From positions 18,835,262 through 18,899,261 of the forward strand of contig OU342819.1 of the NCBI GenBank assembly GCA_910591455.2: DNA of 64,000 nt, given 5' to 3'. This DNA comes from Pholis gunnellus. Lineage: Eukaryota; Chordata; Actinopteri; Perciformes; Pholidae. Below, one piece after another: positions 35,930 through 47,260 of the stretch. The position numbers were made by a program, and so were the translations under genes. Under the pieces are notes generated by a model. It did not search any database. It saw only the letters and a program-made list of their open reading frames with translations, and was not told the DNA's origin. Position 1 is the first letter of the stretch. Each line of letters begins with the position of its first letter.

Positions 35930-36204
35930 TGGTCAGGATTTACCTTGCACAGCAGCTGGATTCTCGCAATTTCACAAGACTACGCGAGAATAGCAGGATC
36001 ACTTATCACTTGTCAGGCTTCAAGTAATGTGTTTGTGTCCAGCAAAGCCAGAGCACGGACCAATCAGCGCCCTGTGAGGAGCGACTGGCAGCTACAGGTC
36101 GTTGCTTAGGTGTATGTGAAACAACTCAAGAGACGCGACTGTTTGTTCTAAACAATACATCGGCTTCTAAAGAGGTTAGCGTAGATGCTCCGATAGCATC
36201 AGAT
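35930..36204 (+). repeat. Dispersed repeat, 5' part of helicase-bearing element
   Basis: Phrases such as AATTTCACAAGACTACGCGA, TGTCCAGCAAAGCCAGAGCA, CAATCAGCGCCCTGTGAGGA and GCGACTGGCAGCTACAGGTC recur in percomorph genomes. It runs into the RecQ-like coding remnant without a visible break, so it may be the promoter or leader of the same element. The CCAATCAG string is a CCAAT-box match. Confidence 0.5.
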
Positions 36205-36395
36205 CTGGAGAACATTTCTTCCATTGAAAGAAGAGCAAAGAACAGCATTGGAAGCTTTTCTAGATGGAAAAGATGTTTGAGCTCTTTTGCCCGAGTGGCT
36301 TCGATAAGAGTTTGACTTGACAGATGGTTCACTTCGCAAGTATTTTTTTAAGGTCCTGTCCTTTTCCAAACTGATTCAAATGACGGTTTCTAAGA
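36205..36395 (+). pseudogene. Fossil RecQ-like helicase fragment of a repeat (copy 2)
   Basis: From 36218 the frame reads LPLKEEQRTALEAFLDGKDV, then an in-frame TGA (36278-36280), then ALLP. One extra base in CCCGAGT (36290-36296) shifts the frame. The next frame reads GFDKSLT, the remains of the Walker A loop (expected form GFGKSL), and then stops at 36318-36320. This is the start of a RecQ-type helicase domain, where the loop binds ATP. Copy 1 near 7.85 kb lacks the segment between GATGGAAAAG and AGTTTG. The fragment is non-functional; the rest of the helicase is not present downstream. Confidence 0.6.
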
Positions 36396-36419
36396 CGATT
36401 GATGTAAAAAAAAAACTGT

Positions 36420-36592
36420 CCGGTCGGGTTAGGTCAAGATAACTAATAAAAAAACAAACATATAAAACAACAGATAAAAAGAGACTACAGAATTGCATCA
36501 AACAAAGAATTTTCATTCATTCTGTTTTCCTAAACTTAAAAGAGAATAACCAAGCAGCAGTATTTGATGAGATGGGAGTGAGAATGTGTTGG
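36420..36592 (+). mobile_element. Right-end fragment of family A element
   Basis: It ends in GGGAGTGAGAATGTGTTGG (36574-36592), the complement of the family A left terminus, preceded by CAGTATTTGATGAGATG, which matches the family's GGTATTTGACGCCCTG. GGTTAGGTCAAGATAAC at the left also fits. No left end is seen upstream; the helicase repeat lies there instead. Confidence 0.6.
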
Positions 36593-37499
36593 ATATTGGC
36601 AGCTAACTTGGTGAGTAACACGGATAGCTATTATTAGGAATACAGGAAACAAGACCTAATAAACCAGATCTATCATTTAAAGTTTACAGTCTGGGGTAAT
36701 ATATTTGGTTAAGATCTGATATAGAAAAACAATATTTGGCCTTTCAGGAAGCTCTAATATCAAGAACCATGTCTGACCAACATCTGTCAGGCCAATATCG
36801 GCGGCCCAGGATATTGGTCTCTAAACCATAAGACTACAAGCCAGCAACCCTGACAGGATGTGCTCTCTCACTCATGTTTTTCTCTTACTCTTCCTCTCTC
36901 GACCCTCGCACCTCGCCAGCTGCCTCCAACACGGTAATGACAGTTTTATCAGTTTAACCACGTTTGCCATCTCCAGGACTGGGCTGCTCTCCAGTCCTGT
37001 CTGCTGTGTGCTCAGCTCTGCTCAGCTAAAACCAGACCCCCAACAAGAGCCTCTTGTATAGCCATTATGGATATCTACCACAGCTAGCTTCCACGTGCTG
37101 CTGTACTGTATATGTGTTGAAACCTGTCCAGATTCAACACATGGAGCTCGCCTGCCAACACCTATTTCACTGGCACCTGGTCTCTTCCAACTACAACCTT
37201 ACTGCGATGTGTTCTGGGCCGTGGAAGCTATAGATATTTAAAAAATATAAATCATACAAATGAGAAGCACATTTGCGAGTTCTGCCTGATTGATTGTCTA
37301 GAAAATTCGAAGAAATATATGTGAGGTTTGACCGCATTGAGTCATTCTAACAGAAAATTACCGCTGCCTTCACACTGTGGTTGCCTTCAAACCCACCGTA
37401 AACGAAGAGTAAAAGGTTGAATACCATGTATAGTTCAGGTCAATGAAGTCCAAACTTTAATACCGTCTTATTACGTCTTCAAGTCATCAGCAGATCTAA
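36593..37499. other. Unique non-coding stretch
   Basis: No gene or recognised repeat family. Confidence 0.4.
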
Positions 37500-37740
37500 A
37501 CCAGCACTCACACCACAGTCCTAAATCTAATCTCCCGCCCACCTAAAGATAGATGCCAGCTCTTTTTATAGAAGGCCGAGCTGCAGAATTGCATATTCTA
37601 TTTCAGACGGCCCGGGCTCACATCATTGTTTGTTTTAGCAGGCTAACCTTCCCCGTGTATTTATAGGTGTCGAGGCCAGGAGAAAGACCACAGTAGCTCC
37701 ATAAATAAGCTGCCCGGGCCTCCGGCGAGCCTCCCAACCA
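37500..37740. promoter_or_regulatory. CNE-like block
   Basis: Repeat-free with motifs such as TTGCATATTCTATTTCAG and GTGTATTTATAGGTGTC and a GC-richer right half. Conservation is untested. Confidence 0.2.
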
Positions 37741-38218
37741 ACAAAAGCCCAGTCATTTCACAGGCCATTACCTGGAGCTGCCTGGCAGGGAGGCTGGCCT
37801 CCAAATGCGAGGGAGGGTCGCACGACTTTGATGGTAAGTCCACCCAGTGGGAGGAAAGGAGATGTTTGGATTAATAATAAGTATGGTGATCTGTTTTCTG
37901 TGACCAGCCTATGAAAATCTGATAGGTGTAAATGGAAAATAACTACGATTGCGCCGCATCTGAGGCTGTCCATCGCCGCGGCTCACACCATTCCCACCGT
38001 CATCCCACATCTTTCATTCGCCTCCCCTTCGCTTTCATCCACACAAGCTGCCACTCTCTCATCCCTCTCTCTTTCTCTGTCTTTCTCTGAACTTTTGGCC
38101 CCAGGATCCTGTTGGAATCTCACCCTGATGCCCCACGGCTTGTAAAAATAGATGAAGCAAAGAACACCGCTCGCGCAGACACACAAAACTCAACCCATGA
38201 CGTCATACGTCAAGAGAG

Positions 38219-38242
38219 TGTGTGTGTGTGTGTGTGTGTGTG
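38219..38242. repeat. (GT)n microsatellite
   Basis: A GT run of 24 bases. Confidence 0.94.
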
Positions 38243-38282
38243 CTTACTATGTGCGTGTCGCTGCTTATCTCTGCCTCCACAG

Positions 38283-38441
38283 ACGCTGTGTAGAAAGCCA
38301 GTCAGCAGAGGCCACAGCCAGCGCGCTCCACAGCCTCTCTGGCAGCCAGACCTCGCTGCGCTGAGGAAACTGCACCCTGCAACACAAACAACCCATCAGC
38401 CACAGCAGCGCTTCACTGCTAATCCCGGTACCTCCCTGTAA
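38283..38441 (+). other. Exon-like patch with strong acceptor, two open frames
   Basis: The acceptor CTTATCTCTGCCTCCACAG ends at 38282. One frame reads RCVESQSAEATASALHSL then SGSQTSLR and stops at 38362-38364; nearly all its third positions are G or C. A second frame stays open to TAA at 38439-38441 (LCRKPVSRGHSQRAPQ...). The Ser/Ala-rich first frame looks the more coding-like, but GC-rich DNA opens frames by chance. I recognise neither peptide. Confidence 0.22.
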
Positions 38442-39589
38442 GGTTCGGCACTGCAACACCCACACAGCTTTAGGAAATGGATGTCATCCCCCCCCACACC
38501 CACCCACCCCCCCTGGCTTTAATACGGCTTTTTTCAAAGTGATGAAATATTCAAAAGCATTGTTTCGCAGGGCCATTCGACAGCGGCATTTGTCCTAAAT
38601 ATTGCTGTGCTCATTTGCTGGGTGGCGACAGTGATGATTCCATAAAACATATGAATGGAGAGAGTTGTCATGTGGATGTGGCTGAACACTGAAGGCTCAT
38701 GATCTTAAATCAGTGGGGAGCACCACTGACTGACACAGTGGGGGTTCCAGCGGAGCGACTGCAACTGCTAATTTGTCTCAGAATGGAACCTTTACGATTT
38801 CAAGGGCACCATAACTGTTAGATGAAGAGATCTTTTTTATTTTTATTTTCCGATTGTATCCTAGCAGCATGCAGTGTGTGTGGTATAGTAAGATAAGCGG
38901 TATGAAAGACATATCTTTGCCTGTTCTGGTAATATCTTCAGGAATGCCAGCAATTCCAATATACTAGTTTTCTATGACTGCAAAGTTAATGTAATTGCCA
39001 TTTTAATAGAGTTGTGTACAGTAAAGACGACTTATACTGCAGGTGAACTTGTAGAGGACCATCCTCCATTAGCCTGTTATGCAACAACCGACAGGAAAAA
39101 AATCATCTGAATGACAAAAACAAGATACTGCGGTAGGTGCAGAAGTGCCACAATTAGAGGGAACCCCATTGGCCGCCCCGGTAGTAAGAAGCTATAGAGG
39201 GTTTATGATCAATCTTGTAAACCTATTGGCCTTCTCGGTTTGAGGACGGATAAGCCTCTGGGGGCAACGGGATAACAGTTTAGAGATTACGTGTACGAAA
39301 CTATTGTTTCACAAGTAGCCAGTTTACAAGCAACATTTTAAACCAATGAAAATCAACGTCAGACAATAGATAGTGGGTTCCCAGTTTGCATTTGGGCCGA
39401 TGCATTTCGCCTTGTTTGCTCTCCAAACAGACTGTTTACCTGCATTCAACCAAAGCCTGCTCAAACGCCATTGGTTAATACTACTTGGGCAACAAAGAGA
39501 AACCAGGTCATATGAATGCAGAATGTGTTTATAGTGATTCATTTGTCATAAACCCTATCGGCTCCGAATGGTGCATATTCGTATGCTCG
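38442..39589. other. Unique non-coding stretch
   Basis: A C-rich run lies at 38490-38513. No gene or recognised repeat. Confidence 0.4.
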
Positions 39590-40200
39590 ATGCTCATTTA
39601 GCCGCAGTAATGCATTCCTGATTTTTGCTTTTTTAAGTAATGCATTTCAATTTAACCAACCCGGTAGCATTACATGACATTTTGAGGGTCAGCTAGGCTA
39701 ATATAACGGGGGAACGGGGTTAATCAATATTGTCTGGGTGCCTTCAGTGGACGGTTGGCACAGAGGCGAACTGGAGAACTGGATACAGTGTTGGAGGACG
39801 GGCCCCATTTATTCCTATGAAAGTTGCTCAGTGGTGCATGAAGCCAAAATGGCTTGACTGCCAAGAATAAAATCACCCAGATCTTCCACACTGCTTCCGC
39901 ATCCATGGGCCCATAGAGCAAGCAGTCTAGCGTTTTCCTTTACCCCGCCTCCCGTCCCTTGGTCCAGCCTCGTTCTCGGGCTCATTCACATGAATGGAGG
40001 AAGTAAAATAAATGTGGATTCGGCTATAAGTGCATTTTACAACTATTAGGAGGTTTGGGAACCAAAGGGCTATTCAAGTGTTGGTAATGGGAAGTTGATT
40101 TACCTGAAAATAATCATCTGCTGATTTATAGACATCCCTTTCCCAATGTAAGTTTATGCTGAATCGTTGTTGTTTTTTGCCTCGTGAGGACGTTCTTCCT
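39590..40200 (+). repeat. Probable dispersed repeat
   Basis: Phrases such as ATTCCTATGAAAGTTGCTCA, GTGGTGCATGAAGCCAAAAT, CATCTGCTGATTTATAGACA and TCCCTTTCCCAATGTAAGTT resemble a long dispersed percomorph repeat. The match is from memory and the ends are approximate. Confidence 0.45.
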
Positions 40201-41636
40201 GGGGTTTGGGCTGGAGGTGTGGGGAAGTGGTTAGACCCTCACAGTAGTATTTACATGTTGTGTCCTTTCTGCTTGCTTCTAGTCACTAGTACGACTTTAC
40301 ATTCATGAATCACCTCAGAATGAATGAGTGATATGTAATGAGTAATACTGAAAGCCTGACCTGATATAGTAAACATTCAGCTTACTGCACAGTGCCATGC
40401 TGCAAATAACTGAAAAAGACACTGATTTATGTACCAACCCAAAGTGAATACTTTTCTCAGTATTGCTTGGCTGAGCCAGCGGGCACTGACTGGAACAGGC
40501 CAGGGAATAAAGATATTTACTGTTTCAAGGTCCTAAATGTGCTGTCGTGAGGGACACACAACTAAACTTCCCCCGCTGCAAAGGACTCAACAATAATATG
40601 CTATGGTTAGAAATACCGGCAAGAATAATGTGATATTTCAAATTACTTGATATTAGCCATAATTTTGATTCATCTTAAAAAAGAAAACGTGGAGAGGAGA
40701 CTAAAATATATGCTATGACTAAGGCAGGAGTTGCAGAGAAGCTGAAAATAATCAATGTGGGAAGAGATCCTACACAGAGAAAATGTCCTTTCGTTCAGAT
40801 AAAAACTACAAAATGAGAATAACTAGTCTTTATTGAAACAGTGACCGGAGAGTATCGTTCTGTCTGAAACTATTTGAGTTCTGGCGTTTAAAACCTTCAC
40901 TTAGCTGAAATGTCTTCGTGAAGCTACAGTACATGGGAGATCGGGCTTCGGGGAGATGGTTACGAACACATACACACACATATGGCATCAAAAATGCCCC
41001 ACACTTCTCTTTATAGAGCGAAACAACAGTCATTAGAAGATGTAATGGATTAGCCATGGATAGAGTGAAGGGAGACAGAGAGGAGAGGGAAGAGGGGACA
41101 AACCAAGATCGAACTGATGGAGATTGGCAGATGGGTAAAATGGATTGGATAGACCGCTCTACGGATGAGAAGACAGGACGGAGAGCTGATGCCTACCGCC
41201 GCGGCGAGCGATAATGGAATCTGATTATAGAAAAATTCAACAAGGTTTCTCTCATTCCAGAAGCACTGCTCAAAAAAACGGGGCAGTAATATGATTGGCG
41301 AGGTCCCAGATCCTGGTTAAAACTGATTGTCACTGTATTTGGATCCGCAGCATCGACAAGTTTTAAATATGGAAAGAAAAAAACAAAACAACAGAGCCAG
41401 GTGACGAAGGATGAAAAATGTGAGCTGGAGACCCGACTGACGGGAATTGCGTTTGTTTGTAGGAGTTCTTTGTGCTTCCGTGCCTCCAAACTGCTCTTCC
41501 GTTTACTCCGTGCCTCCCTGGCTTATGTTCATCTGAGGGAGCAGAGGAGCTGCAGGAGACAAACAGGATGTCTGTGGGAGGACGAACGAGAGGGGGGTAA
41601 ATCTGACGGGGAAGTTTTTGTATGAGCCTGTGCCTT
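40201..41636. other. Unique non-coding stretch
   Basis: No gene is supported. AT-rich with a purine-rich patch at 41.06-41.10 kb. Confidence 0.4.
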
Positions 41637-41645
41637 TGTGTGTGT

Positions 41646-41728
<83 letters not shown>

Positions 41729-41736
41729 TGTGTGTA
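41637..41736. repeat. (GT)n microsatellite, 100 bp
   Basis: The longest dinucleotide tract of the window, with one GA interruption near the left and one TC near the right. Confidence 0.97.
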
Positions 41737-41896
41737 TTAATCCCAGGAAGGACTTCCTCTGAATCTGAGCTGCTTGGGAGTTCTGTGGGAGTTCGTTGAC
41801 ACGGGAAAAAGGCAGAGGAAGAGAGCAAGAGAGAGAGGTACAAGAGAGTGAGAAGGATCAAGGGCAGCAGCACTATTGAATCCCACTTCTAAAAGA

Positions 41897-41926
41897 ACAC
41901 ACACACACACACACACACACGCACGC
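41897..41926. repeat. (CA)n microsatellite
   Basis: A CA run of about 25 bases plus GCACGCA. It lies 160 bases from the 100-bp GT tract in inverted relation. Confidence 0.95.
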
Positions 41927-42399
41927 AGCAGAAAACCACCCACAGAGAGAGAGGTTGTGATAACAGCGGCGGTACTGGCGTCATTATGAGCTGATGATGA
42001 TGAACATAGGCCCACCTCGGTGACACATAGCCTGAACCTACTCAAACGCTTCGCCTCAATCAAAGCTACTCCAAACCTCTGACTGAACAAACATGCCATC
42101 TGAGCCAGACCCGACAGCGTGTGCAATTAACCCTCAGTTTGTTTTAATCTTCTGGGTGTGCCAGGTGGGTGGGGGTCGCGGGCACAGCACGATACTTCAC
42201 GTTGGAACATTACGGTCGGTTTTAGATAGTGTGAGGTGTTACAGTGAAATGTCCCAGCGTTGAGACGACTGAGATTCACAAGATGTGCATTCGGCTGGGC
42301 CTAGAATCTTAAAGTGTCCTTAGAAGGGAGATCAATTCTGCTAAAAACAAAACTTTCTGTCACACTGGCATGCAACGTGGCTCTTAGGATGGCAAGGTC

Positions 42400-42812
42400 G
42401 CCAATATTCATGGTTCCCAGAGGATAAATGACTTTGGTGACCCCCTGACCTTTACTCTAGTGGACATTTAGTGGACATTTGTGGTTCAGAGTGAAATGTC
42501 TGAATAACTATTGAACGGATTGGCATGCATTTTGGTCCACACATTCATGTCTCCTTCAGCATGAAATTAAATGAACTTTTGTAATCCCAGACTTTTCATG
42601 TAGCGCCATCATCTGATCAAAATTTACATTTTTTCATACTTTACTTTTTATACACATATACTTGAATAGTTTATGTCTAAATACCTGCTAAATTTATCAC
42701 ATTTCCAACAGTCTCAGCTTTACGCGCTTGATTAGCAAATGTTAGCATGCTAACACGCTAACTAAGATGGTGAACATGCTAAACATTACTTGCTAAAATT
42801 CAGCCTGAGAGA
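42400..42812 (+). repeat. Dispersed percomorph repeat with GTTAGCATGCTAAC core
   Basis: Landmarks in family order: CATGGTTCCCAGAGGATAAA, ACATTTGTGGTTCAGAGTGA, TGAATAACTATTGAACGGAT, CCACACATTCATGTCTCCTT, TCATGTAGCGCCATCATC, CAAATGTTAGCATGCTAACA, CTAACTAAGATGGTGAACAT. This is one of the most abundant dispersed sequences in percomorph genomes. The copy is moderately diverged and has an internal 11-base duplication (TAGTGGACATT twice at 42458-42479). GTTAGCATGCTAAC is a perfect 14-bp palindrome. Confidence 0.8.
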
Positions 42813-43023
42813 ACATCTCTACAATGTAATCTGTGGCTCTAGATGGATCTCGGTTATGGCTCGAAAGGATCCGGCTGGTTTAAAACTCTCGCAAGAGTTT
42901 GTAAGTGTTCAGGAGAGTTCGTGCTCATGTGTTTACGTTCAGCAGTTGCTGAGTAATGTCATTTGCTTTAGATTAAGGCTCTAGTGATGAAATCATGAAT
43001 TAAGTTCAAGGTTTATTTTTCAG

Positions 43024-43350
43024 TTACAATGACAAACTTTCATTTTGTGTTGATTGTAACGGCCCCTGTGGTGTTTCAGAGCACCAGATTCCCTTAAAAG
43101 AAACCACTTGGTTCTGGTTCTCCCGTGTCTCCCTTCCCTCCAGCTGGCCCAGGAATACAGCCGAGGCCTTCAGCAGAGTGGTGTCGGCGGTGGCTTCTAG
43201 TGAGCTCTTGGGAAGCAGCGAGGTGAAGCTCACGTGACTCATATTAGGGATTGAAATATTACGACCTCGCAACCTCTGCGGTTTGAACTTTGATGGTTCT
43301 TTTTTAATCTGTTTTTTAATCTTTTTGAAATTGCGACACTTAAAATGAAA
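43024..43350 (-). other. Most coding-like open segment of the window (minus strand)
   Basis: On the minus strand 108 codons are open between a TAG (43351-43353) and a TAA (43024-43026). The first part is Lys-rich (KKIKKQIKKEPSKFKPQRL). The middle (43120-43235) has mostly G/C third positions and reads ...SLLPKSSLEATADTTLLKAS then AVFLGQLEGRETRENQNQ. It looks like soluble protein sequence rather than repeat noise. The plus strand is also open across the same 43.06-43.23 kb (…WPRNTAEAFSRVVSAVASS…). No splice sites settle the matter, and I do not recognise a family. Options are an exon, a processed pseudogene, a transposon-derived frame or chance. Confidence 0.3.
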
Positions 43351-43353
43351 CTA

Positions 43354-45119
43354 TCTCAGAAGAGAACATCACTCTTTGGTTCCCACAGCTCAAAGACTTA
43401 TGGAACCTGTGACAAAGGTTTCAGGCTACAACCAGTGATGTGCAGCATGACAGTCTGTCCTTGATCTAATTTAAAGCAGATAGAAAGAAAGTGTACACAA
43501 GTTCATCCTCCACTATATCCTTGAACTGGAACCTAATCTATGAATAATCTTCCCAGATGTGTCATGTTGAACGTATCGCTTCTCCACCAGGAAGTCTTTA
43601 GAGGTTACGTAACTGGCAGAACCCGCAGCTTGTCCTCTAATTAGACAGAGGGAAAAGTTTGGCCTGTAAAATGCTGCGTAACATATATCCCAAAGTCCCT
43701 CATGGATCCTGCCTCTCAATTTCCTCATGGCCATGTGTCAGGCAGAGCTCTGGATACCACACACATACGCACTCCATCATATGTGTGCTTACTCATCATC
43801 GCAGCGCCACATCAGAGAGGACTCATGCACAATACACTTGTCTGCCAGCCAAATGTGGGGAAACCACAGCAAGGAGACCAAAGAGACCAGAGAGCCAGAC
43901 CCCCCCCTTGCAACCCCAAACTACTACCCTCCCCCCTTTTCTAACTCAACCTCCTGAGTCATAAACTATCACGGCCTCAGAAGTTCTGGTTCGGAAACTA
44001 ACCCTCTATCCTTCTCCAACCCCGCTTCACAGAATAGTGTCTCCACTCTGAACACATCTGTCACGGCAAAGACGATGATAAAGGAAAAACACTAATTTAA
44101 CACTTAGCCTTGGCATGCAGGGGATGGAGAAAAAAAAAACTGAGCGACATTTGATGCAGGCGAGCGCGTTGAATGTAAGAGCTGCGTGGTCGTGAGATGT
44201 CTGGAACTATGACAAGGTTAATCAACGCCCGCTACTTTCTCTCCCAAAACGTTTCGGAGGCCGTGCGTAAACAACATTTTACAAAACCAATTATCTCTTT
44301 TGAATAAAGGGGTGTTCACCTATCAAGAGCGAGCCCACTTAAACCGGGTCAAATACAATTCGCTATCACGCCACTTTCAAACAACATATCAAAGTGTTGT
44401 CACTTCCATTTACGACAGTAATGTGTACCTAGTAAATTGCACTACTGCCTCTGACTGCTGACAACAGCTAATTGTAAATGTCAGAGTTATTCATGTGTGT
44501 CTCACCGTGCTACATGATTAAAAACCACCTATAGGTCTATTCAAATGTGCGATCGAGAACGTCTCATATAAATATATATCTGAGTGGGGGGATAGCGTAC
44601 CTCAGAAGAATCCCTCGTTAATTTGCTGTGATGTATAAACAGCAGACCGGTGAGACAAAAGTTGGTCTCTTGTTCGTCATTCTCCTCACTTAGCGGAGCG
44701 TATAAGCTTTGCTTCTGGCAAACGGACTCAAAGACAGGAAACGCAGAAGGATACACGATTGTATTTAGATTTTTTTTCTGTCTTCTGGTCCTGACCAGGA
44801 GCGTGTGTGTGTGTGTGTGTGTTTCTGCCCACATGGTACGATGATTTGTTTTCTCTCATGACCGTGATTACAGGTTGTCAGCCATGCTTTTACTAGAGCC
44901 GATGGGTAATTTCACTCTTTAACATGGTTTAGAGTTGACGGATGGATTTTCACACACACGATACATATATGGCACAAATACCATATTCACATGCACACAC
45001 ACACACTTGAGCACCCAAGGGCATGCACAACGATACACTAACAAATCAAGTGCCATGTCCATTAGAGTGGACTAATCAACAAGGCCTACATGTGCTGTCA
45101 CAACTCGCACAAGAACATT
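43354..45119. other. Unique non-coding stretch
   Basis: No gene or recognised repeat, apart from a 21-base GT run at 44802-44822 and a short A run at 44133-44141. Confidence 0.4.
44802..44822. repeat. (GT)n microsatellite
   Basis: A GT run of 21 bases. Confidence 0.92.
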
Positions 45120-45420
45120 ATGGATAATTTGTGTCTATAACATTGCATGCAATTATTCCTGCATACATTCCTGTGTGCATGGCGTTTAATGAGCCAAGCT
45201 AATTAAATATGGAAATTAATGAGATACAAAGGAAATAGGGAAAAGCACAGTCCTGATGCATTTAAAGGAGTTGCTAAAAGCCTTTTATTACATTAGGGAC
45301 TGGGAGGGAAATGCGCCTTCCTCTAAGGAGACTATTAACAAACACAGTGATTAGCACGAGCCAAAACACCCAAAACTATCGCACTGCGTGTTATTCTCAA
45401 AACAGTGCATTCCAAACATG
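45120..45420. promoter_or_regulatory. AT-rich CNE-like block
   Basis: Repeat-free and dense in TAAT cores: GCAATTATTCC, GCGTTTAATGAGCC, AGCTAATTAAATATGG, AAATTAATGAGATAC. The compact cluster of homeodomain-type sites is the strongest of the CNE-like blocks together with 19.02-19.50 kb and 47.76-47.96 kb. Conservation cannot be judged from one sequence. Confidence 0.32.
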
Positions 45421-45709
45421 AAATATTGAAAAGTAAACTGTTATTCATACATTCTTTTATTTGAGTTTTTTGATAACGAATCTTGCCGTACCTGGTAAAT
45501 CAATCACCTTATTTGCATAGGCACAGGAAAAAAAATTATGTTTTCTTGTGAATGCAGAACAAAGTGTAGCATATATTCGGTGGAGTAGATTCATTGGCAG
45601 TTGTGAAGTGGATCAAAAGCTCAGGCAGTGTGAAGCGCTATTGTACGCTCGCCCTTTTTTACAATCAATTTCTCTCTGCTAGCGTGGCATGAGATGATGG
45701 GAAGCTCGA

Positions 45710-45725
45710 CCCCCCCCCCCCCCCC
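45710..45725. repeat. Poly-C tract
   Basis: Sixteen C in a row. Confidence 0.95.
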
Positions 45726-45807
45726 AAATCAAAGAGGCCTTTCACTGAGAAGCAAGTCATCACATCATGCTTTAAGCAGTATGTACCCCACTATGGGAGC
45801 ACTCATA

Positions 45808-45836
45808 TGTGTGTGTGTGTGTGTGTTTGTGTGTGC
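45808..45836. repeat. (GT)n microsatellite
   Basis: A GT run of about 19 bases, a TTG break, then GTGTG. Confidence 0.92.
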
Positions 45837-46483
45837 GAGTAGCCCTCCAGATACACAGGGTCAGACACAGTTTACAGACGGGCCGACTCCATCCCCAAAA
45901 ACACACATGCCATGGGACACAAGCCGGCCCGAGAGTGTTTAAACTCAGTTTGAGCAAAGGGGAGTAACGGGAGGGCGGAGGGAGGCTAAAGTTCACCTAA
46001 AATTGCCTCACCCCTTGGGAGGCACCCGGCAGAATGCCCCGAGGACACCCACAAGCACAGGTCAAGCTAAACAAAGCAGAGCGCCTTTGCCTCTCAGGTC
46101 TTCGACACCGATAAATTCCGATGACGCCGACTCTTGCCCTTTTTCTGTGAAAAACAAAGTATCATCTGTTCGACCTCTGACCTCTCGTCCACCTGATGTC
46201 CCCGTTGATGTCACTCCTTCCCTCTTCATGTTCGCTCCTCTTATTTAATCTCTCCTCTCGTCGTCTCGCCCTGGAAAGAGAAGTGATGGAGGAAAGAAGT
46301 GAGGAGGAGGAGGAGGCTGGAGGGGTTTAGCACGTCGGCGCAGACCTCTCCCACAGGGCTTACCTCATCCTTCTTTCCGTTCCCATCCCTCCCACCTCTT
46401 TCTCTCTGTCTTTCTTTATTTATACTGCACTTTTTTTTTTTTTTACTTCGCTATCCATTGCTTTTTTTTTTTTCCCCCTGCAG

Positions 46484-46541
46484 CAGCACTCTTGGCTGCA
46501 CAGTTGATAGCAGCGACGTAGTGGTACATAAAAAAGAATGA
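46484..46541 (+). other. Open tail after a very strong splice acceptor
   Basis: A 22-base pyrimidine run and CCCCCTGCAG (ending 46483) precede 18 codons (STLGCTVDSSDVVVHKKE) and TGA (46539-46541). The acceptor is textbook, but poly-T plus CAG arises often in such DNA and no polyadenylation signal follows closely. Confidence 0.12.
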
Positions 46542-46859
46542 TCTCTGACCTCCATCATCGGGACTGTGATCATCCATAACGCCTGGTCACAGCGACATTT
46601 AAAATGGAATCAATTGATTCCAAAGGAATCGCCGCAACTCCTGGACTTGGTCACGGGCCAAAGTCAATCGGATTTAAACTTTGGTGAACTTTGCCCTAAA
46701 AATTTGTGCCATTAACCAGCAGCAAGCGGAGAGCCGTAGAGTCCAGTTTGGAGGAAGCTATCCTAACTTATTATTTTATGACAGAGTTAAGGTTTACATA
46801 CAGTCATGACACTATAGTTGATGGTTTACATATTTGTTTTTCATGTGTTTTTTATTGTG

Positions 46860-47260
46860 TATACCGACATTTGGTCAGACCCCTTGACGTCACGTTCAAA
46901 CAAACTGGGTAGCCCAATGCGTTAAACTATGACGCTCCACTACAGTCGCAGTAAACACGTGGTTGAGTTAAAAAACATCATGGTTGGCTTTAAAAGGTAC
47001 AATAACTAAATAAAATATAAATAGCGTAACTTAAGTAAAGAAAAACACTTCAACACTTTAGAAAACAATTACCGGGCTCAAACGTCAGTCTCCTTGTTGA
47101 AAATCCCGAGTTTGTTTGACCCAGTTGTGCGCATGGGTTTACATTGTCGTTTCTCAGAAGCCTCATGCAGACTCTAAAGGGTGCCTTGTGCGTGGCTATC
47201 GGTCGCCGAGGGGCGTGACAAAGCGTCGGTATTTGACGCCCTGGGATTGAGAACCAATTT
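46860..47260 (+). mobile_element. Family A element, diverged copy
   Basis: Shares with the 16.8-kb copy, in order: GTCAGACCCCTTGACGTCAC, CTGGGTAGCCCAATG, AAAAAACATCATGGTTGGCT, AACGTCAGTCTCCTTG, and AAGCGTCGGTATTTGACGCC followed by CTGGGATTGAGAA. The last string is the decayed right terminal motif. The left terminus is not recognisable. It carries no frame of note. Confidence 0.65.
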
